From positions 1 to 17,699 of the forward strand of contig CAYTER010000044.1 of assembly GCA_964436815.1 (NCBI GenBank): 17,699 bases of DNA. Reading direction: 5' to 3'. The stretch comes from UBA993 sp964436815. GTDB lineage: Bacteria; Bacillota; Dethiobacteria; DTU022. Under the pieces are notes generated by a model. It saw nothing but the letters and a program-made list of their open reading frames with translations. It was not told where the DNA came from and did not search any database. Shown here one piece after another: positions 1 to 7,011 of this stretch. The first letter of the stretch is position 1, and the number at the start of each line of letters is the position of its first letter. The position numbers were made by a program, and so were the translations under genes.

Positions 1-79
1 CCCCTAATTCGTTGCTGCCCGGTTCGAGAAGTTTTGGGAAGCTCAGAACTTTTCAATTACCTTTAGATTCCCCGGCTAT
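1..79. other. Left-edge stretch downstream of lysS, with an imperfect hairpin
   Basis: This is the 79 bases beyond the lysS stop. No gene is recognised. Positions 26-36 and 44-54 can form an 11-bp stem around a 7-base loop, counting two G-T pairs. The stem is better on the plus strand, because on the minus strand the two wobbles become C-A mismatches. It has no U-rich tail, so it does not look like a lysS terminator. The neighbouring gene lies outside the window. Confidence 0.25.
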
Positions 80-1561
80 TTAATCAGAAAGCGTTTTCGG
101 CTTTAGAGTAGGGAAAAGGATTACGTCACGGATAGAGATGTTATCGGTTAAGAGCATCACCATACGATCAATGCCGATACCGAGACCTCCGGCCGGAGGC
201 ATACCATATTCAAGGGCATTGATAAAGTCGTCATCCATTACGTGAGCTTCGTCATCTCCAGCTTCACGCTTGGAGAGCTGTTGCTCAAAACGCTCGCGCT
301 GGTCAATGGGGTCATTGAGCTCCGTAAAGGCGTTGGCAATTTCCCAACCGGCGATGAAAGCTTCGAAGCGGATTGTCAGGCGGGGATCTGATTCCATTTT
401 TTTCGCCAGCGGCGAAACCTCAACCGGAAAGCCGGTAATAAATACGGGAGAACGAAGCTGCTGCTCACAAAATTCCTCGAAGAAGAGGTAGAGAATGTCG
501 CCCCAGCTCATACCTTTGTCCAGTTCCAGTCCGGCCTTGCGGGCTGCCTCAAATGCAGCCTGATCATCGGTAATCGCAGAAAAATCAACACCTGAATACT
601 TGCGCACCGACTCAATCATCGTTTCACGCGGCCAGGGCGGAGTCAGGTCGACTTCCTTGCCCTGAAAAGAAATCTTACCGGTGCCGAGAACTTTTAAGGC
701 GATCTGGTAAATCAGATTTTCGGTGATCCACATCATATCTTCGTAGTCAGCGTAATTCTGATAAATCTCAACTGAGGTAAATTCAGGGTTATGGATGGTC
801 GAGATACCTTCATTACGAAAAATCCGTCCGATTTCATAAACTTTATCCAATCCCCCGACCAGGAGCCTCTTCAAATGAAGCTCGGTAGCAATGCGCAGAT
901 AAAGCCTGATATCGAGAGCATTGTGGTGGGTGACAAATGGACGGGCTAAAGCGCCACCGGCAATGGTCTGCATAATCGGCGTTTCAACTTCAAGAAAGCC
1001 CCATTCGTTAAGCAGCTCGCGCATGGTAGAAATTATGCGGCTTCGCTTGATAAAGGTTTCTTTTACTTCCTGGTTGACAATCAAATCCACGTAGCGCTGC
1101 CGGTATCGCAGCTCAATGTCTTTCAAACCGTGCCATTTCTCGGGTAAAGGGCGCAGAGCCTTGGCCAGATAAGTGAACTCAAGCACTTTAACTGTGACTT
1201 CGCCTTTCTGGGTCCGGAAAACTTCACCTCTAACCCCAATAAAATCACCAATATCGAAGAGATCGAGCAGTTCGTATTTCTCAGGCCCAACCTGATCCTG
1301 ACGCAGGTAAATCTGAATCTGCCCCCGGTAATCCTGGAGATGAGCAAAGGAAGCTTTACCATGCGAGCGGATCGACATCAACCGGCCGGCGATTACTACT
1401 TCTTTACCTTCAAGAGTATTAAAACTATCAATAATATCCTTGGAATAGTGATCGGCTTCAAATTTCTGGCCAAAAGGTTCGATTCCTTTTTGACGCAAGG
1501 CTTCCATTTTATGCCTTCTGACCATTAGTAGTTCGCTTAGCGGTTGTTGTTCCTGATCCAT
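80..1561 (-). CDS. lysS: Lysine--tRNA ligase (class II lysyl-tRNA synthetase)
   Basis: This cytoplasmic enzyme charges tRNA-Lys with lysine using ATP. The 493-residue product has the usual length of bacterial class II LysRS. An OB-fold anticodon-binding domain spans about residues 55-140. The class II core follows: the RQRYVDLI stretch at 154-161, motif 1 near 174-197, motif 2 with FRNEG at 248-252 followed by HNPEFT, and motif 3 with GGLGIGIDRMVML at 458-470. The ATG start is preceded by GGAGG with an 8-base spacer. The gene lies 33 bases downstream of greA, with no terminator between them, so the two are probably co-transcribed from the greA promoter. greA-lysS is a common pair in Clostridia. 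No T-box leader is seen. The product assignment is secure. Confidence 0.97.
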   Translation of the reverse strand: MDQEQQPLSELLMVRRHKMEALRQKGIEPFGQKFEADHYSKDIIDSFNTLEGKEVVIAGRLMSIRSHGKASFAHLQDYRGQIQIYLRQDQVGPEKYELLDLFDIGDFIGVRGEVFRTQKGEVTVKVLEFTYLAKALRPLPEKWHGLKDIELRYRQRYVDLIVNQEVKETFIKRSRIISTMRELLNEWGFLEVETPIMQTIAGGALARPFVTHHNALDIRLYLRIATELHLKRLLVGGLDKVYEIGRIFRNEGISTIHNPEFTSVEIYQNYADYEDMMWITENLIYQIALKVLGTGKISFQGKEVDLTPPWPRETMIESVRKYSGVDFSAITDDQAAFEAARKAGLELDKGMSWGDILYLFFEEFCEQQLRSPVFITGFPVEVSPLAKKMESDPRLTIRFEAFIAGWEIANAFTELNDPIDQRERFEQQLSKREAGDDEAHVMDDDFINALEYGMPPAGGLGIGIDRMVMLLTDNISIRDVILFPTLKPKTLSD

Positions 1562-1594
1562 TTTTTGAACCTCCAGGGTGACTGATTTGCTCTG

Positions 1595-2074
1595 CTAGGA
1601 CACTGCCTCAATCCGGTATTTAAAGACCCCTGCCGGAACTTTAATTTCCACCTGCTCACCTGCTGTCCGTCCAATCAGGGCTTTACCAACAGGCGATTCA
1701 TTAGAAATTTTCTTTTCGGTCGGATCGGCTTCGGCAGTGCTAACAATGGTATACTCGTATTCCTTGTTAAGGTCCAGATCCACCAATTTTACTGTAGAGC
1801 CAAGAGCGATATTCGTGTCATCATTTTCGCCTTTTTCCAAAATTCTGGCCCGACGCAACATTTTTTCTAAGGTAATAATCCGGCCCTCGATAAAAGCCTG
1901 CTCATTCTTGGCATCTTCATACTCAGAGTTATCGGTAATATCGCCAAATGAGATTGCTTCTTTGATGCGGGCCGCTATTTCCTTGCGCTTGACCGATCTT
2001 AAGTGAAACAGCTCTTTTTCGAGTTTATCCAGACCGTCTTTGGTTAAAAGTAGTTCATCGTTTAAGTTTTCCAT
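1595..2074 (-). CDS. greA: Transcription elongation factor GreA
   Basis: GreA enters the secondary channel of RNA polymerase and stimulates cleavage of backtracked transcripts. The 159-residue product matches the family length of about 158. The N-terminal half (about 8-76) is the antiparallel coiled coil. Its tip carries the acidic GDITDNSEYEDAK segment at 44-56, where D45 and D48 correspond to the metal-holding acidic pair of the family. The C-terminal half (about 82-158) is the FKBP-like domain, with the SPVGKALIGR-type stretch. I chose the ATG at 2074 because AAGGGGG stands 8 bases upstream and the protein then begins in the normal family position. An in-frame ATG at 2107 would add 11 atypical residues and has a poorer site. 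lysS follows closely. Confidence 0.96.
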   Translation of the reverse strand: MENLNDELLLTKDGLDKLEKELFHLRSVKRKEIAARIKEAISFGDITDNSEYEDAKNEQAFIEGRIITLEKMLRRARILEKGENDDTNIALGSTVKLVDLDLNKEYEYTIVSTAEADPTEKKISNESPVGKALIGRTAGEQVEIKVPAGVFKYRIEAVS

Positions 2075-2175
2075 ATTTAAACCCCCTTGATCTGCTGTTG
2101 CATCCAAGCTTTACCTGTTCATTGCATCTATTGTGCTCTTAAGGTGACCTGTTCTAAGTTGTCAAAATAAATAAC

Positions 2176-2239
2176 GGCTTCATCCTTCAACGAAGCCTGG
2201 ACAGTTATTGCAGAACCGGGCCATCCCGATTCTGCAATA
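2176..2239 (-). promoter_or_regulatory. Two hairpins in the long greA leader
   Basis: The leader from the predicted transcription start (about 2255) to the greA ATG is about 180 bases. Positions 2208-2220 pair with 2225-2237 around a 4-base loop, giving 13 pairs with one wobble; two further A-T pairs extend the stem to 2206-2239. A second stem pairs 2176-2181 with 2192-2197 around a 10-base loop and is followed on the minus strand by a U-rich stretch, GTTATTTATTTT. The 8-base motif ACCTGTTC (plus strand) occurs twice further down the leader, at 2113-2120 and 2147-2154. No known riboswitch class was recognised. The second hairpin could be an attenuator; this is inference. Confidence 0.45.
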
Positions 2240-2261
2240 GATTAACCGCAATTTTTGCTAT

Positions 2262-2290
2262 ATTATAAGGCGTTCTCAACATGTTGTCAA
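2262..2290 (-). promoter_or_regulatory. Consensus sigma-A promoter for greA-lysS
   Basis: On the minus strand a perfect TTGACA (2285-2290) and a perfect TATAAT (2262-2267) are separated by exactly 17 bases. Transcription would start near 2255 and enter a structured leader of about 180 bases before greA. Immediately upstream of the -35 box the minus strand reads as short tandem units of CCGACC and TTGACC type (2291-2310). Confidence 0.85.
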
Positions 2291-2339
2291 GGTCAAGGGT
2301 CGGGGTCGGGAAGAACATCCGCATTCAATCTCCGGACCG

Positions 2340-3158
2340 CTAACCCCGCAGGAGTTCTTTCGAGCGCCTGGTCGCGGCAATCACCGCTTTAATCAGGCAG
2401 CTCCGAAAACCCGATTCCTCCAGCACCAGCAAAGCAGAGCTGGTTGTGCCCGCCGGAGAAGTAACAATATTACGCATCTCAGCGGGGTGATGAACATTTT
2501 GCTCCAGCATCTTGGCCGCGCCGATCACATTTTGAATGACCAGTTTTGACGCTACATCCCGCCTGATCCCGACCGAAACCCCGGCATCGATCATTGTTTC
2601 GATAAAGAGATAGACATAAGCAGGCCCGGTTCCGCTTAAACCGGTAGCCGCATCCATCAGCGATTCGGGGAAACGGATGATCAGGCCGAGCGGCTTGAGC
2701 AGTTTTTCAACTTCTTTTCTCTCTTCCTCATCAACCGTTTCACCTGTACTGATCACTACCGCGCCTTCTCCAATCAGGCAGGGGGTGTTGGGCATCAGGC
2801 GGATTACTTTAGTTTCTGCGGGCAGAGCTTTCTGGATGAAGTTGATAGTTATGCCGGCAGCGATCGATATAATGATCTGGTCACGGTAAATCAGGCTTTT
2901 TATGCTGCTGAGCAGATCACCGGCATCCTGCGGTTTAACGGCAATGAACAGGAACCGGCATTTTGGAACCATAATTTCAAGCGTCTCAGCCTTATTGCAG
3001 CTGAGTTCATCCGCCAGCAAAGCTTCTCTTTCTTTATTTAAATCATAGACATAAACCGCTGAGGGATCAATTCCGCCCGCCTTGATCATCCCCCGGGCCA
3101 GGGCCGAGCCCATCTCTCCACAGCCAATTAAACCGATCCTGTTCTGTCCCAATGCCAC
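2340..3158 (-). CDS. proC: Pyrroline-5-carboxylate reductase
   Basis: The enzyme reduces 1-pyrroline-5-carboxylate to proline with NAD(P)H, the last step of proline synthesis. The 272-residue product has the family length. The N-terminal Rossmann fold begins with IGLIGCGEMG (8-17), followed by the FIAVKPQD segment. The C-terminal helical dimerisation domain holds the signature region SGTGPAYVYLFIE and later TSPAGTTSSAL. The reading frame opens with GTG at 3158, but AGGGGAG is only 3 bases before it. A TTG two codons later (3152) would have a 9-base spacer and may be the true start, costing two residues. A promoter is visible just upstream, and a hairpin separates it from the preceding gene, so proC looks independently transcribed. 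Confidence 0.94.
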   Translation of the reverse strand: MALGQNRIGLIGCGEMGSALARGMIKAGGIDPSAVYVYDLNKEREALLADELSCNKAETLEIMVPKCRFLFIAVKPQDAGDLLSSIKSLIYRDQIIISIAAGITINFIQKALPAETKVIRLMPNTPCLIGEGAVVISTGETVDEEERKEVEKLLKPLGLIIRFPESLMDAATGLSGTGPAYVYLFIETMIDAGVSVGIRRDVASKLVIQNVIGAAKMLEQNVHHPAEMRNIVTSPAGTTSSALLVLEESGFRSCLIKAVIAATRRSKELLRG

Positions 3159-3185
3159 CGACTCCCCTGAAAGTTCTTGGGCTGT

Positions 3186-3214
3186 ATTCTACAGGAACAG
3201 CAGCATGATTACAA
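3186..3214 (-). promoter_or_regulatory. Sigma-A promoter for proC
   Basis: On the minus strand TTGTAA (3209-3214) and TAGAAT (3186-3191) are spaced by 17 bases. The -35 box matches consensus at 4 of 6 positions and the -10 box at 5 of 6. A start near 3179 would leave a 5' leader of roughly 20-27 bases before proC. Confidence 0.6.
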
Positions 3215-3227
3215 GATCAAATCAGCA

Positions 3228-3248
3228 AGCCGGGAATTTGTCCCGGCT
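3228..3248 (-). terminator. Hairpin after the quinate-dehydrogenase-like gene, possible weak terminator
   Basis: A perfect 8-bp GC-rich stem (3228-3235 with 3241-3248) encloses a 5-base loop. It lies 33 bases past the stop of the upstream gene and before the proC promoter. On the minus strand it is followed by GCTGATTTGATC rather than a clean U-run, so termination may be partial or Rho-assisted. Confidence 0.4.
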
Positions 3249-3281
3249 CGATTGGACAGTTTCAATCAGAACAGATCCGCG

Positions 3282-4178
3282 TTAAAGGTCTAAAATGCGC
3301 GGCTTCAGCTCCAGTTCAACCAGCAGTTGGTTGTAGTGTTCCTCAGTCAGCTCTTGATCGCATCCGGCCATGCAGACCAGCAAGGCTTCCATGACATTGG
3401 TACCGAAGGAGCGCCCTTCCATCTCCGGTGTGGTGGTAACCAGGGTTTTAACTTTGCTGTTTCTTAAAAAATCGACATCCCCGCGAGTCACGGTATTAGT
3501 GATTACTGTTTTTCCGGGCAGTTCGGCAGGCATATAGCGATGGATAAAATGAAAGTCCCCGGCAATAATGTCATTCTGCTCAAAATATTGAGGAAAACGG
3601 GGCTTGTTAACTGTTTGTTTGTCACCTGTCGGGTAGATCATCGTAAACGGAAGCTGGCAAACCAACGGAGCAATTATTCTGGCAATAGCCGCCAGGGTAT
3701 TTAAAGAAGATAGCGGAACGGGCAATCCGAGAACATAGGGGATATCTCCGTAGGTCATGATGGCGCCGGTTTTCTCCAGCGCCTGCGCCATACCGAGACG
3801 ATCCATCGCGCTCATGAGCAGGACCTTACGCGGTGTCAGGAAAAGATCCGTATGTCCGGCCAGATACTCGATCGCCCTTCGCTCGAGGGTGTTTTTGAGT
3901 CCAGAACCATCAACAATCGGAGTTTTTCGGGCAGCTTTGATGATTCGCTTAGCATCCCTGAAGGTATAGCGCCGATCGACAGCATAGACATAAATGTCCA
4001 TCCCGCCTAAGCCAAAAGCATCCACCTTGCCATCCAGTTCAGCAATTTTTTCCACCATCTTCTTCATATTACCATCGGTACCGATCCGTTCAATCCTGTA
4101 CTCTTCGCCTTTGAGTTCAACAGTGACAACATGATCCCTTGATGAAGAACCGAGGCTGATGCCGACCACACGTTTCAA
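3282..4178 (-). CDS. Conserved protein of the family often labelled quinate 5-dehydrogenase (true function unknown)
   Basis: The 298-residue product resembles a conserved Clostridia family that databases often name quinate 5-dehydrogenase; this is from memory of the family. The sequence gives little support for that activity. No GxGxxG nucleotide-binding loop typical of shikimate/quinate dehydrogenases is visible. The N-terminus instead runs RVVGISLGSSSRDH, followed by a GLGGMDIYVYAVD segment, KTPIVDGSGLKNTLERR near 90-105, and a C-terminal part with TTTPEMEGRSFGTNVMEA. There is no signal peptide or membrane span. The start is TTG, with AAAGGAG 10 bases upstream. It lies 16 bases after the HTH gene, so the two are surely co-transcribed and may work together. 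I regard the enzyme name as unproven. Confidence 0.75.
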   Translation of the reverse strand: MKRVVGISLGSSSRDHVVTVELKGEEYRIERIGTDGNMKKMVEKIAELDGKVDAFGLGGMDIYVYAVDRRYTFRDAKRIIKAARKTPIVDGSGLKNTLERRAIEYLAGHTDLFLTPRKVLLMSAMDRLGMAQALEKTGAIMTYGDIPYVLGLPVPLSSLNTLAAIARIIAPLVCQLPFTMIYPTGDKQTVNKPRFPQYFEQNDIIAGDFHFIHRYMPAELPGKTVITNTVTRGDVDFLRNSKVKTLVTTTPEMEGRSFGTNVMEALLVCMAGCDQELTEEHYNQLLVELELKPRILDL

Positions 4179-4194
4179 ATTATTTTTTCTCCTT

Positions 4195-4731
4195 TCAATC
4201 CTGCAATACTTGCCTGATTTTATCTTTAAGCAGCTGAGGCTCGATTATATGGTCTTCACTGATTGGGGTGGGACCGAGGCTGATGAAAATAATCTGCAGA
4301 TTGAGCAGCGCTTCGGCCAGATGAAACCACTTTTCAGATGTAATCATAATCAGCGTGTCGTATTCACGCAGCCGTGTAACAATAGCTAACATGCGATTAA
4401 AAAAATCGAGAGCCTGTTTATCCTGCACCAGCTCCCAGCGCTCCCGATCGTTTAGCAGCAAATAGAAATCCAGACCATACTCCCGGCAGATCTCAGAGAG
4501 TTCACTGCTGTTGGCTAAGGGAAAACCGATGACCGCTATCCGCCTGCCTTTTCTGATCTCTCCGATTGACTCGAGCCTAGAAATAAAACTGCGGTCCAGG
4601 TGCAGCCTGAAGGCGGCATCCTGCTGAGATTGCCCTTTTTCCCGCAGTTCAAGGGCTTTCTCAACCTGGCGCAGTATTTTATCCAGACTGATTAGTTTTT
4701 CACCGATCCTGAAAACCCGTTCCGATTTCAA
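4195..4731 (-). CDS. HTH transcriptional regulator with a C-terminal sensor-like domain
   Basis: From the chosen start the protein has 178 residues. Residues about 33-57 form a helix-turn-helix (GQSQQDAAFRLHLDRSF, then ISRLESIGEI). A basic linker RKGRR leads to an alpha/beta domain beginning IAVIGFPL, which may sense a ligand. I chose the TTG at 4731 because AGGGGAG stands 10 bases upstream and because the longer ATG start at 4785 lies inside the predicted -10 box, upstream of the likely transcription start. A 22-bp dyad lies between promoter and gene, suggesting autoregulation. The next gene, the quinate-dehydrogenase-like protein, follows after 16 bases. The ligand and target genes are unknown. 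Confidence 0.8.
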   Translation of the reverse strand: MKSERVFRIGEKLISLDKILRQVEKALELREKGQSQQDAAFRLHLDRSFISRLESIGEIRKGRRIAVIGFPLANSSELSEICREYGLDFYLLLNDRERWELVQDKQALDFFNRMLAIVTRLREYDTLIMITSEKWFHLAEALLNLQIIFISLGPTPISEDHIIEPQLLKDKIRQVLQD

Positions 4732-4757
4732 TCTGCAGCGGCTCCCCTGCTTAATAA

Positions 4758-4779
4758 GTGTGCACAAATTTGTGATCAC
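4758..4779. promoter_or_regulatory. 22-bp dyad, candidate operator of the HTH gene
   Basis: The plus strand has the symmetric form GTG-NN-CACAAATTTGTG-NN-CAC: a perfect 12-bp palindrome (4763-4774) flanked by matching triplets at the same distance on each side. It begins about 5 bases downstream of the -10 box, covering the predicted transcription start, which is a standard position for repressor binding. Binding by the adjacent HTH protein is inferred. Confidence 0.6.
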
Positions 4780-4783
4780 ATGC

Positions 4784-4812
4784 ATTTTAGCACTTAAGCG
4801 ATCAAGTTACAA
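4784..4812 (-). promoter_or_regulatory. Sigma-A promoter of the HTH operon
   Basis: On the minus strand TTGTAA (4807-4812) and TAAAAT (4784-4789) are spaced by 17 bases. The -35 box lies just past the dusB stop codon. Transcription would start near 4777, inside the dyad, giving a leader of about 46 bases before the TTG start at 4731. Confidence 0.6.
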
Positions 4813-4813
4813 T

Positions 4814-5794
4814 TCAATATAATTCTTTGTTTATTAATGATAGCCGGTGCAGAATGGCTTCGAATTGATCAATGCCGGCAGCATGAATCAGCTCCTGGCG
4901 GGCTGCAGCCGAACCTGGCAAGCCCCTGATGTACCAGGACCCGTGGCGCCTCATCTCCCGCGTGGCGACCGCTTCTCCCTTTAGCTCCACAAGCAGCTTA
5001 AAGTGTCTGATCACCATTTTAATAATTTCATCCAGTGAAGGTTTTTCAGGGATCGGTTCTCCGGCAAGCAAGGCTAAAATATCTCTGAATATCCAGGGGT
5101 TCCCTCTCGCTGCCCGGCCAACCATAATGCCATCACAACCGCAGTATTCAAACATTTTTTGTGCAGCCTGGGGGGAGTCAACATCGCCATTACCGATCAC
5201 CGGGATTGCGACCAGCTTTTTAACTTTTTTGATCGCATCCCAATCGGCACTGCCGCTATAGCCCTGCTCAACTGTCCTGCCGTGCACTGTGAGGGCACTT
5301 ATACCAGCCTCTTCTGCCCGTAAAGCAATTTCCGGCAGGGTAAAAGAATGCTCATCCCACCCTTTGCGCAATTTGACGGTAACCGGGCAGCTGACAGCGT
5401 CAACTACCGTTTTAAAGATCCTGCTGCAGAGATCCGGCTGGCGCAGCAAAGCTCCGCCTTCCGCATTACGGGTAATTTTACGGGTCGGGCAGCCCAGGTT
5501 CAGATCGATAAAATCAGCACCGCGCTCCTCAATTGTAACCGCAGCGCGGGCTAAAATGGCCGGATCTGAACCAAAGATCTGCAGGCCGATCGGTTTTTCC
5601 GTTTCAGTAAAATAGAGCAACGATCGATTGCGGTTGTTTGAATGGGTCAAACCTTTGGCGCTGATCATCTCCGAAACGAGCAATCGGCAGCCCTGTTCCT
5701 TAGCCAGAAGACGAAAGGGGTGATCGGTAACTCCGGCCATGGGCGCCAAAACCAGGCCGGGATCGACTTTAATTGAACCTATTTGCAGGGGCAA
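4814..5794 (-). CDS. dusB: tRNA-dihydrouridine synthase, DusB type
   Basis: This FMN enzyme reduces uridine to dihydrouridine in the D-loop of tRNAs. The 326-residue product has the family length. The TIM-barrel N-terminus carries APMAGVTDHPFR (17-28). The NLGCP motif follows, with C102 as the expected catalytic cysteine, then TRKITRNAEGG. Later come TVKLRKGW, TVHGRTVEQGYSG, the FMN-phosphate loop VIGNGDV, and GIMVGRAARGNPWIF. The C-terminal helical domain starts about residue 245. The TTG start has AGGAG 8 bases upstream. It follows the DUF2229-like gene by 54 bases with no clear terminator between. dusB near greA-lysS is a usual arrangement in Clostridia, although here four other genes intervene or flank. 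Confidence 0.93.
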   Translation of the reverse strand: MPLQIGSIKVDPGLVLAPMAGVTDHPFRLLAKEQGCRLLVSEMISAKGLTHSNNRNRSLLYFTETEKPIGLQIFGSDPAILARAAVTIEERGADFIDLNLGCPTRKITRNAEGGALLRQPDLCSRIFKTVVDAVSCPVTVKLRKGWDEHSFTLPEIALRAEEAGISALTVHGRTVEQGYSGSADWDAIKKVKKLVAIPVIGNGDVDSPQAAQKMFEYCGCDGIMVGRAARGNPWIFRDILALLAGEPIPEKPSLDEIIKMVIRHFKLLVELKGEAVATREMRRHGSWYIRGLPGSAAARQELIHAAGIDQFEAILHRLSLINKELY

Positions 5795-5848
5795 AGAAAG
5801 AACTCCTGTGTTTAATATTTGAAGGTAGAAAATACGCTCTCAGTTTGT

Positions 5849-6937
5849 TCAGGCGCCCAGGTCGAGTTTACGCGAACGACGTTGTTCCATCATATCGACA
5901 AAAGCCTCAAGCCGTGTCTGCACTCCGGCAGCACCAGTCTGTTCATCAATGAATAAAGTCAGAACCGGTATCCCATATTCTTTACTCAGCCGGGGGACTA
6001 AACTTTTTGCTACAATCTCAGGGATACAGGAGAATGGTGCCAGCTGAACCACACCATCGTAACCCATATTGGCATAGCGGATAATATCACCAACACTGTT
6101 CTGGCCATGTCCGCCCACTTTCTGACCGAGGTAGGGCATAGCCAGTTTTCTGCTGCCCATGTCACCCTTGGTCGACAAGACATCGTGGTGTGTGTAACCG
6201 GCCAGATAGATGCTGCGACGCACTTCGACCCCCATGTGGCCAAGCTGTTCTTCCAGATAGAAATTTGCAAAAGGTTCAAGCTGCACATAGATTTCTCCGA
6301 TAATCCCTACTTTTAAAGGCGTGCGGCGTGAAGAGTCGATTTCAACCTTTTTAAGCAACGCCTTTGCCGTCTCACCTGAACTGGCAATCTCCTGATCTGT
6401 TTTAGCCGCCCGCATTAGCTTCAGGGCCTTTTCAAAAGCTTTGGAGGTTGTTCCCTTCTTAACTTCAAGAGGCCTTATTTTCTGGGCCAAAAGTTCCAGA
6501 TCGTCAAGGATGACAAGTTTCCGGTATCCTTTGAGGATCGTGCGGATAACTTTAAGCCAGGAGTTTTTACCTTTAAGTTTTTTCAGTTGCCGGATAAAAT
6601 GAAGCGGTTTTTTAAGCGGCGGCCAGAAAAAAATGAAGTTGAATTCATAGCCGAGATCTTTCAAAATGCGGCCGTGCAACTCTCCGTAGAGTCCGGCACG
6701 GCATGGTCCGTAACCGCCTCCGCTGGCCAGCGTATCAGCACCGCGCTCCAGGCATTCTACGTAGGTACCGAGTACAATTTTAAAGGGAATGCAGGCAAAT
6801 TCCGGAGAGTATTTGGCCCCCAACGCCAAGGTCTGTCTGGTCGGCCTGGTTGGAGTAATTGATTGATGACCGAGATCTTCTAAGATCATTTCCATGATCG
6901 GGGTCAGGGTGCCCATATGCCCGAAAGCAACTTTCAA
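5849..6937 (-). CDS. DUF2229 / 2-hydroxyacyl-CoA dehydratase-like (HgdB-related) protein B
   Basis: The 362-residue product belongs to the proteins related to acyl-CoA dehydratase activases and HgdB-type iron-sulfur proteins. It has the N-terminal FACIPFK segment with C49, further cysteines at C62 and C79 in a glycine-rich stretch (GGGYGPCRAG), and C304 in APFSCIPE. These could hold an iron-sulfur cluster. The C-terminal DEQTGAAGVQTRLEAFVDM (331-349) is nearly identical to the same region of the protein at 16041-17066, so the two are paralogues. The TTG start has GGAGG 9 bases upstream, and that site can pair with an upstream segment. No activase is adjacent; the nearest is about 8 kb away. 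Substrate unknown; an electron-transfer or ATP-driven reduction role is inferred from the family. Confidence 0.82.
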   Translation of the reverse strand: MKVAFGHMGTLTPIMEMILEDLGHQSITPTRPTRQTLALGAKYSPEFACIPFKIVLGTYVECLERGADTLASGGGYGPCRAGLYGELHGRILKDLGYEFNFIFFWPPLKKPLHFIRQLKKLKGKNSWLKVIRTILKGYRKLVILDDLELLAQKIRPLEVKKGTTSKAFEKALKLMRAAKTDQEIASSGETAKALLKKVEIDSSRRTPLKVGIIGEIYVQLEPFANFYLEEQLGHMGVEVRRSIYLAGYTHHDVLSTKGDMGSRKLAMPYLGQKVGGHGQNSVGDIIRYANMGYDGVVQLAPFSCIPEIVAKSLVPRLSKEYGIPVLTLFIDEQTGAAGVQTRLEAFVDMMEQRRSRKLDLGA

Positions 6938-6944
6938 TTAAACT

Positions 6945-6971
6945 AACCTCCGGTTACAAAATAAAGAGGTT
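6945..6971 (-). promoter_or_regulatory. Hairpin that could mask the ribosome-binding site of the gene at 5849-6937
   Basis: On the minus strand AACCTC (6966-6971) can pair with GAGGTT (6945-6950), and one U-G pair extends it. The second arm contains the GGAGG site of the downstream TTG-started gene. The loop is about 14-15 bases of AU-rich sequence. A short stem like this is easily opened, so control of translation is only a possibility. Confidence 0.3.
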
Positions 6972-6993
6972 CCGATTGCCTTAGCCTAAAAAC

Positions 6994-6999
6994 ATTATA
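6994..6999 (-). promoter_or_regulatory. Isolated TATAAT -10 box, weak promoter candidate
   Basis: A perfect TATAAT on the minus strand lies about 57 bases upstream of the DUF2229-like gene and just past the M20 peptidase stop. No recognisable -35 box stands 16-18 bases upstream, and there is no TG extension. It may be a weak internal promoter or chance. Confidence 0.25.
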
Positions 7000-7011
7000 G
7001 CGCAAAATATT

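Noticed and set aside
2075..2107. Longer GreA start at 2107
   Set aside because: The extra 11 residues do not fit the family, and the strong AAGGGGG site belongs to the ATG at 2074.
2137..2165. Second TTGACA within the greA leader (minus strand) as an extra promoter
   Set aside because: The hexamer 17 bases downstream (TTAAGA) is a very poor -10 box.
1562..2339. T-box or lysine riboswitch controlling lysS
   Set aside because: No T-box bulge motif (TGGNACCGCG) and no L-box landmarks were seen upstream of lysS or greA.
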